Assembly (NCBI RefSeq): GCF_001665395.1
Contig: NZ_LZSG01000021.1
Coordinates: forward strand, 106,793-170,792
Origin: Mycobacterium sp. 1164966.3
Lineage (GTDB): Bacteria; Actinomycetota; Actinomycetes; Mycobacteriales; Mycobacteriaceae
Direction: 5' to 3'
DNA: 64,000 nucleotides
The position numbers were made by a program, and so were the translations under genes. Under the pieces are notes generated by a model, which saw nothing but the letters and a program-made list of their open reading frames with translations, had not been told where the DNA came from and did not search any database. Shown one piece after another: positions 41,044-49,276 of this stretch. The first letter of the stretch is position 1. The number at the start of each line of letters is the position of its first letter.

Positions 41044-41577
41044 TCACAGATTCCATTGGGCAAGGTGCACACCGGTCTTCTTGTCCAGCAGCACCACATT
41101 GGACACCGGATCACGGTAGGCGTCCCAATACACTTCGCCACGCACGATGGATCCCTGTGGGGCGTTCACGAGTACGTTGTCCAGCGCGTCGGGTGCATCG
41201 GATGTCCGCGGCTTGTACGCGTCGGCGAACGGCGTCACGCCATTGAAGCTGAAGTTGGTGGCCATGATGAACGAATTCGGCACGCGCACCGCGTGAATGG
41301 TCACGTCGGCGCGCTCAACGGTGCTGTCGGGAAAGCTTTTCACCGGTACGCCGGAGCGGGTGTAGCCGAATCCCGGCGGCGGGTCACACGGCGTGACGCT
41401 GCTAACCGTGACGTCTGCGACGTACGTGCCGGTGTCCACCCGCAACGTGTCGCCGATGTGGCCGATCGGCGCGTCGCTCGCCCAGGCGCGCGGTACGGCG
41501 GAGGTGAGGCCTGCGACAGTGACCACTCCCGCAACGGCGACGAGGAGAGTGGTCATGACAGCCAGCCAGCGGTGCAT
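41044..41577 (-). CDS. MPT63/DUF1942-like secreted protein (Rv2668-like)
   Basis: A 177-residue exported protein. A signal peptide (MHRWLAVMTTLLVAVAGVVTVAGLTSAVPRAWA) precedes an immunoglobulin-like beta domain of MPT63 type: GHIGDTLRVDTG, VKSFPDSTVERADVTIHAVR, SIVRGEVYWDAY and the final TGVHLAQWNL. ATG 41577 follows GAGGAGGC and is preferred over ATG 41613. Rv2668 sits in the same place in M. tuberculosis. Function unknown; MPT63 is a secreted antigen. Convergent with zapE; downstream of clpC2 on the same strand. Confidence 0.85.
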   Translation of the reverse strand: MHRWLAVMTTLLVAVAGVVTVAGLTSAVPRAWASDAPIGHIGDTLRVDTGTYVADVTVSSVTPCDPPPGFGYTRSGVPVKSFPDSTVERADVTIHAVRVPNSFIMATNFSFNGVTPFADAYKPRTSDAPDALDNVLVNAPQGSIVRGEVYWDAYRDPVSNVVLLDKKTGVHLAQWNL

Positions 41578-41659
41578 CGTTGCCTCCTCGGCTCCTTCGG
41601 CGGACCCTCGCATGATTGCACACGCGCCGTAGCAAAGGGGAGTGGTTGGGCGTAGCTGG

Positions 41660-42418
41660 TCAGCCGTCCTGCGCAGCGTCCCGGCCGGGGCCGGTGACGG
41701 TGTTGCCGCTGGTAAGGGATTCCAGCGCGGCGACCAAGTCCACCTCGACGCGCTCTTTGTCCACGCCGCATCGGTGCAGTGGCCCCTCGCCGTCTTCGAG
41801 CTCGAGCAGCGCCAGCAGCAGGTGTTCGGTGCCGATGTAGTTGTGGCCCAACCGAAGCGCTTCGCGAAAGGTCAGCTCGAGCGCCTTGCGCGCCGGGCCA
41901 CTGAATGGGATGAGTTCGGGCACCTCGTCCCCGCGCGAGGGCAGGGTCACCGCCCGCCGCAGCGCCTCGGTGTCGACGTGCTGCAGGTTGAGCAGGACGG
42001 TTGCCAACGCGGCCGGGTCACTGAGGAGACCGAGCAGCAGATGGTCAGGGGTGATCTCGCTGTTGGCGTTTTCGTGGGCGACGTTCTGGGCGGCGACGAC
42101 GGCTCCGCGCGCCCGCGGTGTGAAGCGCCCGAAGCCCTGATCCGGATCGAGCACCGTGGCTTCGGACCGAGGCACGAACCGCTTCTGCGCGGCCTGCTTG
42201 GTGACGCCCATGCTCTTCCCGATGTCTGTCCACGAGGCACCCGAACGGCGCGCCTGATCGACGAAATGTCCGATGAGGTGATCGGCGACCTCGCCCAAAT
42301 GCTCGGCGGCCAAGACCGCGTCGGTGAGCTGTTCCAGCACATCGCTGTGGACGCGCTTGATGGCGCTGATCAGCTCGTCGAGTCGGACGGGGTAGGCGAT
42401 CGGGGTCGGCTCGGTCAT
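41660..42418 (-). CDS. clpC2: ClpC2: HTH plus Clp N-domain regulator
   Basis: A 252-residue protein. Residues 1-80 form a DNA-binding-like helical domain with a helix-turn-helix (SGASWTDIGKSMGVTKQAAQKRF). Residues about 95-240 are a double Clp N-repeat (FTPRARGAVVAAQNVAHENANSEITPDHLLLGLL and FSGPARKALELTFREALRLGHNYIGTEHLLLALL). There are no AAA modules. ClpC2 is known in mycobacteria to bind ClpC1-targeting natural products such as cyclomarin and to control its own expression. The ATG at 42418 is preceded immediately by a double palindromic operator and a consensus-like promoter with leaderless geometry. Confidence 0.95.
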   Translation of the reverse strand: MTEPTPIAYPVRLDELISAIKRVHSDVLEQLTDAVLAAEHLGEVADHLIGHFVDQARRSGASWTDIGKSMGVTKQAAQKRFVPRSEATVLDPDQGFGRFTPRARGAVVAAQNVAHENANSEITPDHLLLGLLSDPAALATVLLNLQHVDTEALRRAVTLPSRGDEVPELIPFSGPARKALELTFREALRLGHNYIGTEHLLLALLELEDGEGPLHRCGVDKERVEVDLVAALESLTSGNTVTGPGRDAAQDG

Positions 42419-42468
42419 GCCGTCAACAATAGGTTGACGATGTCGTGATCGTCAACTTCGGGTTGACG
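42419..42468 (-). promoter_or_regulatory. clpC2 leaderless promoter overlapped by two palindromic operators
   Basis: Reading toward clpC2 on the minus strand there is TTGACG, 18 bases, TATTGT, then seven bases to the A of the start ATG: a near-consensus SigA promoter with transcription starting at the start codon. Superimposed are two copies of CGTCAAC-N5-GTTGACG, at 42421-42439 and 42450-42468, 10 bases apart, so four alternating half-sites lie 29 bp apart centre to centre. The inner half-sites also form GTTGACGAT-N6-ATCGTCAAC. The -35 and -10 elements fall in the half-sites. The obvious candidate binder is the HTH domain of ClpC2 itself. Confidence 0.85.
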
Positions 42469-42560
42469 CCTCGGCGCTCAGGGTGAACTGACGACTTTCG
42501 GTGTGATTTGACGGCTTTCGGTGTGCACGTAGGACGGGAACCGGGCGGCGGTGAACTCAG

Positions 42561-42620
42561 CCTAGGATTCACCTGCAAAGCCCAGGATTCACTCGCAAAG
42601 CCAAGGATTCACTCGCAAAG
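42561..42620. repeat. Three-copy 20-bp tandem repeat
   Basis: Three adjacent 20-bp units at 42561, 42581 and 42601, consensus CCNAGGATTCACTCGCAAAG; the first copy has ACCTG for ACTCG. A fourth partial unit (CCAGG) follows. The array lies about 100 bases upstream of the DUF732 gene and about 90 bases beyond the clpC2 operators, in an otherwise gene-free stretch of about 300 bases. Confidence 0.85.
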
Positions 42621-42720
42621 CCAGGCCCGATGCGGTGGCGGCCGTATCGGTTGCCCCTCAGAGGGCGCTCCCGCCGCCCAGGATGCGAGCCCGTCGCCAC
42701 CCTGCGACTATCAGGGCACT

Positions 42721-43053
42721 GTGAAGCTGCCGATCCTGACCCTGGCGGGCCTCGCCGTTATGCTCGGCGTGGCCGCGCCCGCGTACGCCGACAGCACCGA
42801 CGACGAATTCATCGCGACGATCCAGGCGGCCGGCATCAGCTTTCCGGACCCGGTCCAGGTGATCGCGGCTGGCAAATGGGTGTGCGAGAAGGCCGGTCAA
42901 GGCACGCAGATGGTGGATGTCGTGAAGGACGTCCAGCGCCTGAACCCTGGGCTCAGTCAGGAGAAGGCCGCGAAGTTCACCGCCATCGCGGCCAACGTCT
43001 ATTGCCCGAAGGCGCTTTCGACGAACGTCGTCAAGGGCAGTGGCGGCTCCTAG
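42721..43053 (+). CDS. Secreted DUF732 protein
   Basis: A 110-residue exported protein. The signal peptide (VKLPILTLAGLAVMLGVAAPAYA) starts at GTG 42721 and ends at AYA/DSTDDEF. The DUF732 core DDEFIATIQAAGISFPDPVQVIAAGKWVCEKAGQG...YCPKAL has the usual two cysteines, probably a disulfide. A paralogue is at 44750-45085 on the other side of the symporter gene. Function of DUF732 proteins is unknown; several mycobacterial members are found in culture filtrate. Confidence 0.85.
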   Translation: MKLPILTLAGLAVMLGVAAPAYADSTDDEFIATIQAAGISFPDPVQVIAAGKWVCEKAGQGTQMVDVVKDVQRLNPGLSQEKAAKFTAIAANVYCPKALSTNVVKGSGGS

Positions 43054-43182
43054 CCAGCAGCGCGTGACCGATTGTTAACACCCTGGCTACCGACATCCCG
43101 GTGAACGAAACGTGTCCTCAACATTTCGTCTCTACCATCCTGTGACGGATAGCAGCCGGTATGTGGCCGAAAGGAAGCAAAC

Positions 43183-44694
43183 TTGGACTTCCTTCAGGCG
43201 CAGTTGATCGATCCGCTTAGCGATGTCCTGAACACCCATGTCCTCGTCTACTTGCTCATCGGTGTCGGTATCTATTTCACGTTGCGCACCAGGTGTATTC
43301 AGATCCGGTACTTCGGCCGCATGTTTGGCCAGCTTCGCAGATCCCACCGTCAAGACGGTGGGATCTCTTCCTTTCAGGCTTTCTGCGTAGGGCTGGCGTC
43401 ACGGGTGGGCACCGGGAACATCGCCGGTGTAGCTATCGCGCTCACCGTCGGCGGACCCGGCGCGATCTTCTGGATGTGGGTGGTGGCTGCGGTCGGCATG
43501 GCCACCGCGGTCGTCGAGGCGACGCTCGCCCAGCTCTTCAAGGTGCGCTCCGGCGACGGTACTTTCCGCGGTGGCCCAGCGTTTTACATCCAGCGCGGGC
43601 TGCACTCGCGGGCAGGCGGTGTCATGTTCGCCGTGTTGCTGATGATCACGTTCTCGACGGCGTTCAACATGGTGGAGACGAACGCGATCAGCGGAGTTCT
43701 GAAGTCATCCCATGGCATCCCGATCGGTTGGACGACACTGGCTTTGGCCGTGCTCGCGGCCCCGGTGCTCTTCGGTGGGGTGCGCAGGGTCGCCAAGTTC
43801 GCCGGAACGGTGCTGCCGGGAGTCGCACTGGCCTATGCGTTGCTGGCGCTTGCGATTGTGGCGGCCAACGTCACCCAGCTGCCGGCGGTGATCGAGCAGA
43901 TCGTCGGCGGTGCATTCGGAATCAAGCAAATGGCAGGCGGTTTCGCCGGCGGTATCGCGGTGGCGATGCCAACCGGGGTCAAGCGTGGTCTGTTCGCCTG
44001 CGAGGCGGGGATGGGTAGTTCGCCCAACATCGCCGGTGCCGCCACCGTGTCACATCCGGTGGAGCAGGGGCTGATCCAGTCGCTCGCCGTCTTCGTCGAC
44101 ACCATGGTGATCTGCACCGCGACCGCATTCATCGTGCTGATGTCTGGGCCAAGCGTCTACAACCCCGCTCACACCGGTTCCGTCGCCGGTGCCAGCCTGA
44201 CCGAATCTGCCGTCGCCGCCGGACTGGGCTCGTGGAGCACCGTGTTGATGACGACGGTGGTGTTCGTCTTCGCGTTCGCCTCGGTGCTGAGCAACTACGT
44301 GTGCGCCGAGGCCAACCTGTTCTTTCTGGGCGGCCGCCGCGCGGCGATACGCGTGCTGAAACTCGTCACGCTGATGGCGATCGCGTTCGGCGCGATGTCC
44401 AAGCTGACGCTGGTATGGGCACTCGCCGACCTGGCGATGGCACTGATGGCGATTGCCAATCTGATCGCGATCTGCTTGCTGAGCCGGTGGGCGTTCGCGG
44501 CGGTGAAGGATTACCAGCGCCAGTCCGAACTGGGCGTAGAGCCGATCTTCGTGGCCAGCGAGGCGGACCTGCCCGGCGCTCTCGAGGGAGACGTCTGGGA
44601 AATTCCGCAACGTCGGCCGGTCACCCCAGTTCCCGGAGCCCAGCCAGTCCGTCGATCCGCACTCAGGTTGTCACGAGTTTCGTCGGCAGCGTAG
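43183..44694 (+). CDS. AGCS family sodium:alanine/glycine symporter
   Basis: A 503-residue membrane transporter with about 10-11 helices. The AGCS signature region is clear: SSFQAFCVGLASRVGTGNIAGVAIALTVGGPGAIFWMWV, plus GLFACEAGMGSSPNIAGAA, which contains the sodium and substrate site. It would import alanine or glycine with Na+. The start is TTG 43183 with AAAGGAAG six bases upstream. The C-terminal 70 residues are hydrophilic and cytoplasmic. It lies between two DUF732 genes. Confidence 0.93.
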   Translation: MDFLQAQLIDPLSDVLNTHVLVYLLIGVGIYFTLRTRCIQIRYFGRMFGQLRRSHRQDGGISSFQAFCVGLASRVGTGNIAGVAIALTVGGPGAIFWMWVVAAVGMATAVVEATLAQLFKVRSGDGTFRGGPAFYIQRGLHSRAGGVMFAVLLMITFSTAFNMVETNAISGVLKSSHGIPIGWTTLALAVLAAPVLFGGVRRVAKFAGTVLPGVALAYALLALAIVAANVTQLPAVIEQIVGGAFGIKQMAGGFAGGIAVAMPTGVKRGLFACEAGMGSSPNIAGAATVSHPVEQGLIQSLAVFVDTMVICTATAFIVLMSGPSVYNPAHTGSVAGASLTESAVAAGLGSWSTVLMTTVVFVFAFASVLSNYVCAEANLFFLGGRRAAIRVLKLVTLMAIAFGAMSKLTLVWALADLAMALMAIANLIAICLLSRWAFAAVKDYQRQSELGVEPIFVASEADLPGALEGDVWEIPQRRPVTPVPGAQPVRRSALRLSRVSSAA

Positions 44695-44749
44695 GCAGTT
44701 CGTCCCATGGGATGCATGGGCCACTCCGCTCTGCGAAGATCGGGAAGTC

Positions 44750-45085
44750 ATGAGACTGCTGTGGGTGCTGACAAGCGTCGCCGTTATGTGCGTTACCGCC
44801 GCACCGGCGTACGCCGACGACAATGATCAAGAGTTCCTCGCCGACCTCCGCCAGGCCGGTATCACCTACCAGGACCCGGATCACGCGATAACGGCTGCGA
44901 AGTCGGTGTGTCAGTTGATCGACGAGGGAAAGTCGGCTGCGGACATCGTCACCGAACTGCGCAACCGCAACCCGGCATTCCAGGGAACCGGCGCCGCCAA
45001 GTTCACGACGCTCGCCGCCGCACACTACTGCCCCAAGTACGTGACCGGGGAGGACACCAGTCCGGCCCCGAAGGCCGGCAGCTGA
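44750..45085 (+). CDS. Secreted DUF732 protein (second copy)
   Basis: A 111-residue exported paralogue of the protein at 42721-43053. The signal peptide is MRLLWVLTSVAVMCVTAAPAYA, followed by DNDQEFLADLRQAGITYQDPDHAITAAKSVCQLID and HYCPKYV with the conserved cysteines. It is 55 nt downstream of the symporter gene and may be co-transcribed with it. The pair around the symporter looks like an old duplication rather than a recent one because the sequences have diverged strongly. Confidence 0.87.
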   Translation: MRLLWVLTSVAVMCVTAAPAYADDNDQEFLADLRQAGITYQDPDHAITAAKSVCQLIDEGKSAADIVTELRNRNPAFQGTGAAKFTTLAAAHYCPKYVTGEDTSPAPKAGS

Positions 45086-45132
45086 CCCGCGTATCGGCCC
45101 TGCCGGTTTCGGTCTCCCTTAGGGTTGAGGCC

Positions 45133-45588
45133 GTGCAAACAGCAGAGCAATCACCGTCGGCCATGCCCATGTCCCGCAAGGTGCTGTGCGGCGTCTATGG
45201 GGCGATCGCGCTCGCGGCGCTTGCCGCGACCTGGAGCCAGAATGTCGCATACGCGGGCAAACCTGCCGGTTTTCTGGTCAACTTCGTCAAAGACACCACG
45301 GTCACGGCGGCTTCGCGAAGCATCACTGCCGACATCCTCATGTTCGCCTTGGCCGCGACCATCCTGATGGTGATCGAAGCCAGGAAGTACCACATACGGT
45401 TCATCTGGGCTTACATTCTGGGATCCGCACTGATTGCGGTGAGCGTGTCGTTTCCGCTTTTTTTGATCGCCCGCGAATTGCGGTTGGGCGCAACGGAATC
45501 ACCACGCCTGCACGCGGTCGACACGATCCTGCTTGGCCTTTTCGCCATTCTGACTGTGGCCCTTACGGTTTGGGTTGACCTGCGATGA
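45133..45588 (+). CDS. DUF2834 membrane protein
   Basis: A 151-residue protein from GTG 45133 with three to four helices: RKVLCGVYGAIALAALAATWS, ITADILMFALAATILMVIEARKY, FIWAYILGSALIAVSVSFPLFLIARELR and a terminal helix. The ASRSITADILMFALAA and SFPLFLIARELR stretches are the DUF2834 signature. Function unknown. The stop overlaps the start of the alpha/beta hydrolase gene, indicating coupling. Confidence 0.82.
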   Translation: MQTAEQSPSAMPMSRKVLCGVYGAIALAALAATWSQNVAYAGKPAGFLVNFVKDTTVTAASRSITADILMFALAATILMVIEARKYHIRFIWAYILGSALIAVSVSFPLFLIARELRLGATESPRLHAVDTILLGLFAILTVALTVWVDLR

Positions 45589-46556
45589 GGGCACGGCTGG
45601 CCGCGGGCTTGATCATTGGCGTGACCGGGTTGCTCTGGGGCGGGGCGCGGGCGGCGGTCGCGCGGATCGAACAAAACCCGGATCCGTTCACCCGCGAGCA
45701 ACTTCTCGCCGAGCTCGAGGGTGAGGAGACGCTGATCACCCGCCCGGACGGGGCGGTGTTGCGGGCGCTGTCCGCAGGACAGGGACCGCCGGTGGTCTTC
45801 GTGCACGGCTATACCGCCACCGCAGCCGAGTGGAACTTCGTGTGGAACAAACTGCAGGGTAAGGGGTTTCGTGTCATCGCCTTCGATCAGCGCGGCCACG
45901 GGCGTTCCACTCTGGGTTCCGACGGCATCGGGTCCGAGCCCATGGCGGCCGATATCGCGGCTGTCCTGGAGCACTTCGACGTTCGCGACGGCGTGCTCAT
46001 CGGACACTCGATGGGCGGATTCTTGACCGTTCGCGCCATGCTCGACCATCCCGATCTGGCGCGACGGCTACGCGGGCTGGTGCTGTTCGCCACCTGGGCG
46101 GGTCGCGTGCTGGACGGGGCACCGCAGAACCGGCTGCAGATCCCGCTGCTGCAATACGGCGTCCTGCAGCAGATGCTGCGCAGCAAGACAGTGGCGGTGC
46201 TGTTCGGCGCCGCTCAGTGCGGGAGAAGCCCGTCGCCGACGATGGTCTCGGTGTTTATCGAGTTGTTCAATCAACACCTCGATAACCACGGGTCGTTGCT
46301 ACCGATCGTGCGGGCTTTCTCGCAAGAAGACCGATACCCGCGGCTGGGTGAAATCGCGGTGCCGACGGTGATCATGGTCGGCTCCGCCGATCGCACCACC
46401 CCGCCCCATCACTCGCGCCGACTTACCGCAGGCATTCCGGGGGCCCGGCTCGTCATCATTCCGGACGCCGGACACCTGTTGAATTGGGAAGCCGCCGATG
46501 AGCTGGTCGAGGTTATCGAATCATTTCCGGCACAAGAGGTTTCGACTCCGCACTAG
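45585..46556 (+). CDS. Alpha/beta hydrolase with N-terminal membrane anchor or signal
   Basis: A 323-residue hydrolase. The N-terminus (RARLAAGLIIGVTGLLWGGARAAVA) is a signal anchor. The oxyanion region is VVFVHGYTATAAEW, the nucleophile elbow GHSMGG near residue 143, the acid in VGSADRTTPP and the His in PDAGHLLNWE. It fits the broad lipase/esterase group. The ATG overlaps the DUF2834 stop by 4 nt, so the two act as a pair at the membrane. Substrate unknown. Confidence 0.9.
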   Translation: MRARLAAGLIIGVTGLLWGGARAAVARIEQNPDPFTREQLLAELEGEETLITRPDGAVLRALSAGQGPPVVFVHGYTATAAEWNFVWNKLQGKGFRVIAFDQRGHGRSTLGSDGIGSEPMAADIAAVLEHFDVRDGVLIGHSMGGFLTVRAMLDHPDLARRLRGLVLFATWAGRVLDGAPQNRLQIPLLQYGVLQQMLRSKTVAVLFGAAQCGRSPSPTMVSVFIELFNQHLDNHGSLLPIVRAFSQEDRYPRLGEIAVPTVIMVGSADRTTPPHHSRRLTAGIPGARLVIIPDAGHLLNWEAADELVEVIESFPAQEVSTPH

Positions 46557-46814
46557 CGACTGGGCGGGTTCCGAAGGCGCTCTGCGAGGTATGCCGCCGT
46601 GACGCTCCCGGGTGCGATGGTCCGGCAACGATCTGCTTCACGACACATCACCAGGCCAACCCCCAACGTCGCTTGTGCGAAGTATTCGTGAACTTCTTGC
46701 GAAATCTTGCGGATCACGGCCGGGCGGGGTGGCCTCGCGGCGTGGGCACAACGCAGTATTACTTCCCGGATGGCCATCCGTTTACTACGGCAAGTGAAGG
46801 GAAGAGCTCCGAGC

Positions 46815-47021
46815 ATGAGACAGGTCAGTCCGATTAGTGAGGAACCGGTACTAGCGCATCTCGAACGGCGACTGGTTCACGAGTTCCCCAGAGTCTCGCC
46901 CGAGCATGTCGATGCCGTTGTGAGGCGAGAGCACGCTCGCTTCGATGCCAGTCCGATCCGGGGTTTCATCCCACTGTTCATCGAAAAACACGTTCGGGAC
47001 GAATTGGGCCACGCGACGTAG
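46815..47021 (+). CDS. Small three-helix-bundle dimerisation-domain protein
   Basis: A 68-residue protein from ATG 46815, with AGGGAAGAG nine bases upstream. The body HLERRLVHEFPRVSPEHVDAVVRREHARFDASPIRGFIPLFIEKHVRDEL matches the pattern of short mycobacterial proteins annotated as three-helix bundle dimerisation domain proteins. It is predicted to be all-helical and cytoplasmic. Function is unknown. Confidence 0.78.
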   Translation: MRQVSPISEEPVLAHLERRLVHEFPRVSPEHVDAVVRREHARFDASPIRGFIPLFIEKHVRDELGHAT

Positions 47022-47242
47022 GGGCCGGGCGAACGGATTTCCGACGCACAACCTCCTTACGTCGGCGGGTGCATCAGCTTGCGACGCAATCCTTTTCGGG
47101 CTATCGGGTACGGTCAGGCCGCTCTAGGGTCAGGATGATGAGCGGGTCGCGGCTCAACTCTTGAGTGCATGTCCAATTGGAAGTGCGCAGCTTCTCGCGC
47201 CGTCAATCGTCCGGATACGAGTTATTTGCCTCGGCCGCGGGT

Positions 47243-47557
47243 ATGCGTGCAATCATGCGCATCATCCACGCCGTTGCGGCGTTTGGCACCGCCATCGCCG
47301 TCCCATTGATCGCCCCTGCTGTGCTGCCGCCGTCGGCCCACGCTGACGACGACGGCTACCTCCGTTGTGTGGGAAACATCCCGAACCTGCCGCTGTCGGC
47401 CCCCAGCCCAAACAGTCGGTACCTCGCTGGAACTATCGAGCAAGATCTGAAATCCGGCGTTTCCCCTGCTGCAGAAGCTCAGAAAGTTGGGCAGATGGGA
47501 TTCGAGCCGCGGGTTGCCAACGCGGTTGTGCGTTGCGTGATGCAGAACAACCCGTAG
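47243..47557 (+). CDS. Small secreted protein, DUF732-like
   Basis: A 104-residue exported protein; ATG 47243 and 47255 are both possible. The signal peptide RIIHAVAAFGTAIAVPLIAPAVLPPSAHA ends before DDDGYLRCVGNIPNLP. Mature features include two cysteines (YLRCVG and VVRCVM) and the segment SRYLAGTIEQDLKSGVSPAAEAQKVGQMGF. It resembles short secreted mycobacterial proteins with one disulfide. Function unknown. Confidence 0.75.
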   Translation: MRAIMRIIHAVAAFGTAIAVPLIAPAVLPPSAHADDDGYLRCVGNIPNLPLSAPSPNSRYLAGTIEQDLKSGVSPAAEAQKVGQMGFEPRVANAVVRCVMQNNP

Positions 47558-47578
47558 GAAAGTCAGTCGGTTCCCAAG

Positions 47579-47935
47579 TCAGCCCGGTGGTGCAGGCGGC
47601 GGCGCAGGAGGATCTTGCCCGTGTGCCGGCGCCGCAAGGTCAAACCCGCACCCGGGGCAGACCAAATGTCCGTTCGTCACGTCTTGCCCACACCCGGGGC
47701 ATGTCTGTGTGCTTTTGCTCGTCACCACCCATAAGCCGCCAAGAAGGACATCGACACAGAGAACGATGAATATCCCCATACCGATTTTCGTGCCAATTGC
47801 TTCCCCGGCTCTGCAGCCGTCGGAGTGCTGGTTCGAGCAGGCATCGAATCCCGAGATGACATTCACGATCAGCCAGGTGACGAACAAAACCTGCAGCCCC
47901 AGGATGCACCAGGTGAGCGGGCGCCATGACGACAC
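47579..47935 (-). CDS. Membrane protein with C-terminal zinc ribbon
   Basis: A 118-residue protein from GTG 47935 with AAAGGAG about nine bases upstream. Two membrane helices (WCILGLQVLFVTWLIVNVI and IGMGIFIVLCVDVLLGGLWVV) flank a small outside loop with two cysteines (DACSNQHSDGC). The C-terminus is a cytoplasmic zinc ribbon (CPGCGQDVTNGHLVCPGCGFDL) and a Pro-rich tail. Its layout recalls the protein at 4498-4935. Function unknown. Confidence 0.75.
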   Translation of the reverse strand: MSSWRPLTWCILGLQVLFVTWLIVNVISGFDACSNQHSDGCRAGEAIGTKIGMGIFIVLCVDVLLGGLWVVTSKSTQTCPGCGQDVTNGHLVCPGCGFDLAAPAHGQDPPAPPPAPPG

Positions 47936-48071
47936 GGGCGGATTCTCCTTTGTTGCGTCGGCAAGTAGGTCAGGCGCCGTTGGTGACGGGGGTTGACGTC
48001 GTGCCGATGTATGGACTCTTCAGGCGGCCTCGACCACCGCGGCGCAAGCCGGTGCGATGCGGTCGCCTCGG

Positions 48072-48377
48072 CTAGATCCCCACCCAGACCCACTGCTGAT
48101 GACCCCCGTCCCACACCGGGCGCAGCGACTGTGCCCACGGCGGCGGTGGCGGGGGCGGCGGCACCGACTCTGGCGCGTACCTCGGCGCATACTCCGGCGG
48201 GGGAGTCCACCATGCCGGCGGCGGCGGTGGCGGTTTGCACTCGTTGGTCAAGGGGTTGTGCGACCAGTTTGGGTCGCACTCCGCCGAGGCGACTCCCGCC
48301 GCCGCGACTGTCACAGGGGCCATCGGAACTAGCGTGATCGCGACACCAGCGGCCAGACGGCGAACGAACCTCGTCAT
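48072..48377 (-). CDS. Small secreted proline-rich protein
   Basis: A 101-residue exported protein. ATG 48377 follows GAGGAGG. The signal peptide ends near ASA/ECDPNW. The mature chain has two cysteines (CDPNWSHNPLTNECK), long proline runs and WWTPPPEYAPRYAP, then a conserved-looking tail SLRPVWDGGHQQWVWVGI. It resembles small mycobacterial proline-rich exported proteins. Function unknown. Confidence 0.75.
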   Translation of the reverse strand: MTRFVRRLAAGVAITLVPMAPVTVAAAGVASAECDPNWSHNPLTNECKPPPPPPAWWTPPPEYAPRYAPESVPPPPPPPPWAQSLRPVWDGGHQQWVWVGI

Positions 48378-48556
48378 CGCAGGACCTCCTCAGAAGGACC
48401 CGTCCCCAATTCGGATTGCTTGAGCTTATGCCCTCGGCACCTCTGTGGAGGGTCGGACAGAGAGATCCCGCTGGGTTCTGCGGGCCACCGCAAGAGCTAC
48501 CTGACCGGAGTCTCGATGCTGTGGTGGGCTGCCCGACGCGGTGACATCATGAGCGG

Positions 48557-48883
48557 GTGAGCGGACAAACCTGCTGGGGTTGCGGCCTAGAAACCCGTAG
48601 CTCGTACGGTAGATGGCCGGATCGACATCCATGGGTCGGGTCGGCGCTAGCGGCGCCGGCAAGGCTTGCCGCCCTAAGCGATCGGCATCCAGCGGCCGCA
48701 ATGGCGGTGGTAGTGCCGGGCACGCTCATCGCCTTTGCCGCGATCGCCGCGTACCCACTCGTTTTCGTGCCACTGGTGGTTTTCCTCGGCGTGGCTCTCG
48801 TGGTGTCAGTCGCCAACGAGGGAGTCAGGCCCAACCCGGCCTGTTGGCGCGCAGACTGCCCCGCCATGAGCCCAAAGCCATAA
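48557..48883 (+). CDS. Small membrane protein with N-terminal CxxC
   Basis: A 108-residue protein from GTG 48557 (VSGQTCWGCGLETRSS). The CWGC pair near the N-terminus could bind zinc. Two hydrophobic stretches (AAAMAVVVPGTLIAFAAIAAYP and LVFVPLVVFLGVALVVSV) predict a helical hairpin, and two further cysteines (CWRADC) lie near the end. No strong ribosome site is visible. Function unknown; moderate support only. Confidence 0.55.
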   Translation: MSGQTCWGCGLETRSSYGRWPDRHPWVGSALAAPARLAALSDRHPAAAMAVVVPGTLIAFAAIAAYPLVFVPLVVFLGVALVVSVANEGVRPNPACWRADCPAMSPKP

Positions 48884-48920
48884 GGTGGCCGCTCCTCGAA
48901 GTTTCGGTGGTCGGCGAGGG

Positions 48921-49059
48921 GATGCAAATATCACCAGATGACCATCCGGACCAGCCTTCGGCTCGTACCGATTTCGCCAAGCAAGTTGCAAGTAACACCA
49001 GCCTTTCGCGCATTCTTTGCACGCGAATTACCTTGAGGCACAACAATATTGATGGAGCA
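48921..49059 (+). repeat. Leader repeat, copy 1 (hairpin plus upstream region of a YegP remnant)
   Basis: This non-coding stretch shares with 51921-52068 the series ATGCAA, GACCATCCGGACCAGCCT, CGGCTCGT, TTCGCCAA, AAGTAACAC and a downstream CGAATTAC-TTGA segment, ending just before an ATG in both copies. The CCAGCC/GGCTCG part can form a small hairpin. It looks like a duplicated terminator-promoter or leader region. A third, shorter copy is inverted at 56709-56758. Confidence 0.7.
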
Positions 49060-49203
49060 ATGGCAGGAAGGCGCGGCATGCGACGGCGGGTGCCGTTGCA
49101 AGAACGCGGCGAGCGTTACAAGACAAAGGCTGCCGCGGAGACCGACATCAATTCGGTGCGGACCGACGCCACCGGTGCCACGGTGGCGGACAACACCGGT
49201 TAG
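49060..49203 (+). pseudogene. Truncated YegP/DUF1508 remnant
   Basis: The last 29 codons (49114-49203) read RYKTKAAAETDINSVR followed by TDATGATVADNTG, the C-terminal half of a DUF1508 protein. The upstream part starts ATGGCAGGAA like other yegP genes but loses the FRF core through a deletion and frame changes. It is therefore a decayed copy, unlike the intact gene at 3053-3253. The rest of the 48884-49276 stretch is the leader repeat. Confidence 0.7.
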
Positions 49204-49276
49204 CGCGTCACAACTTCCGGTCCGCTCGCGCCGTTCGGCCTGCCCGCAATGGGCCGCGCCATAGCTTCCCCGGTTG

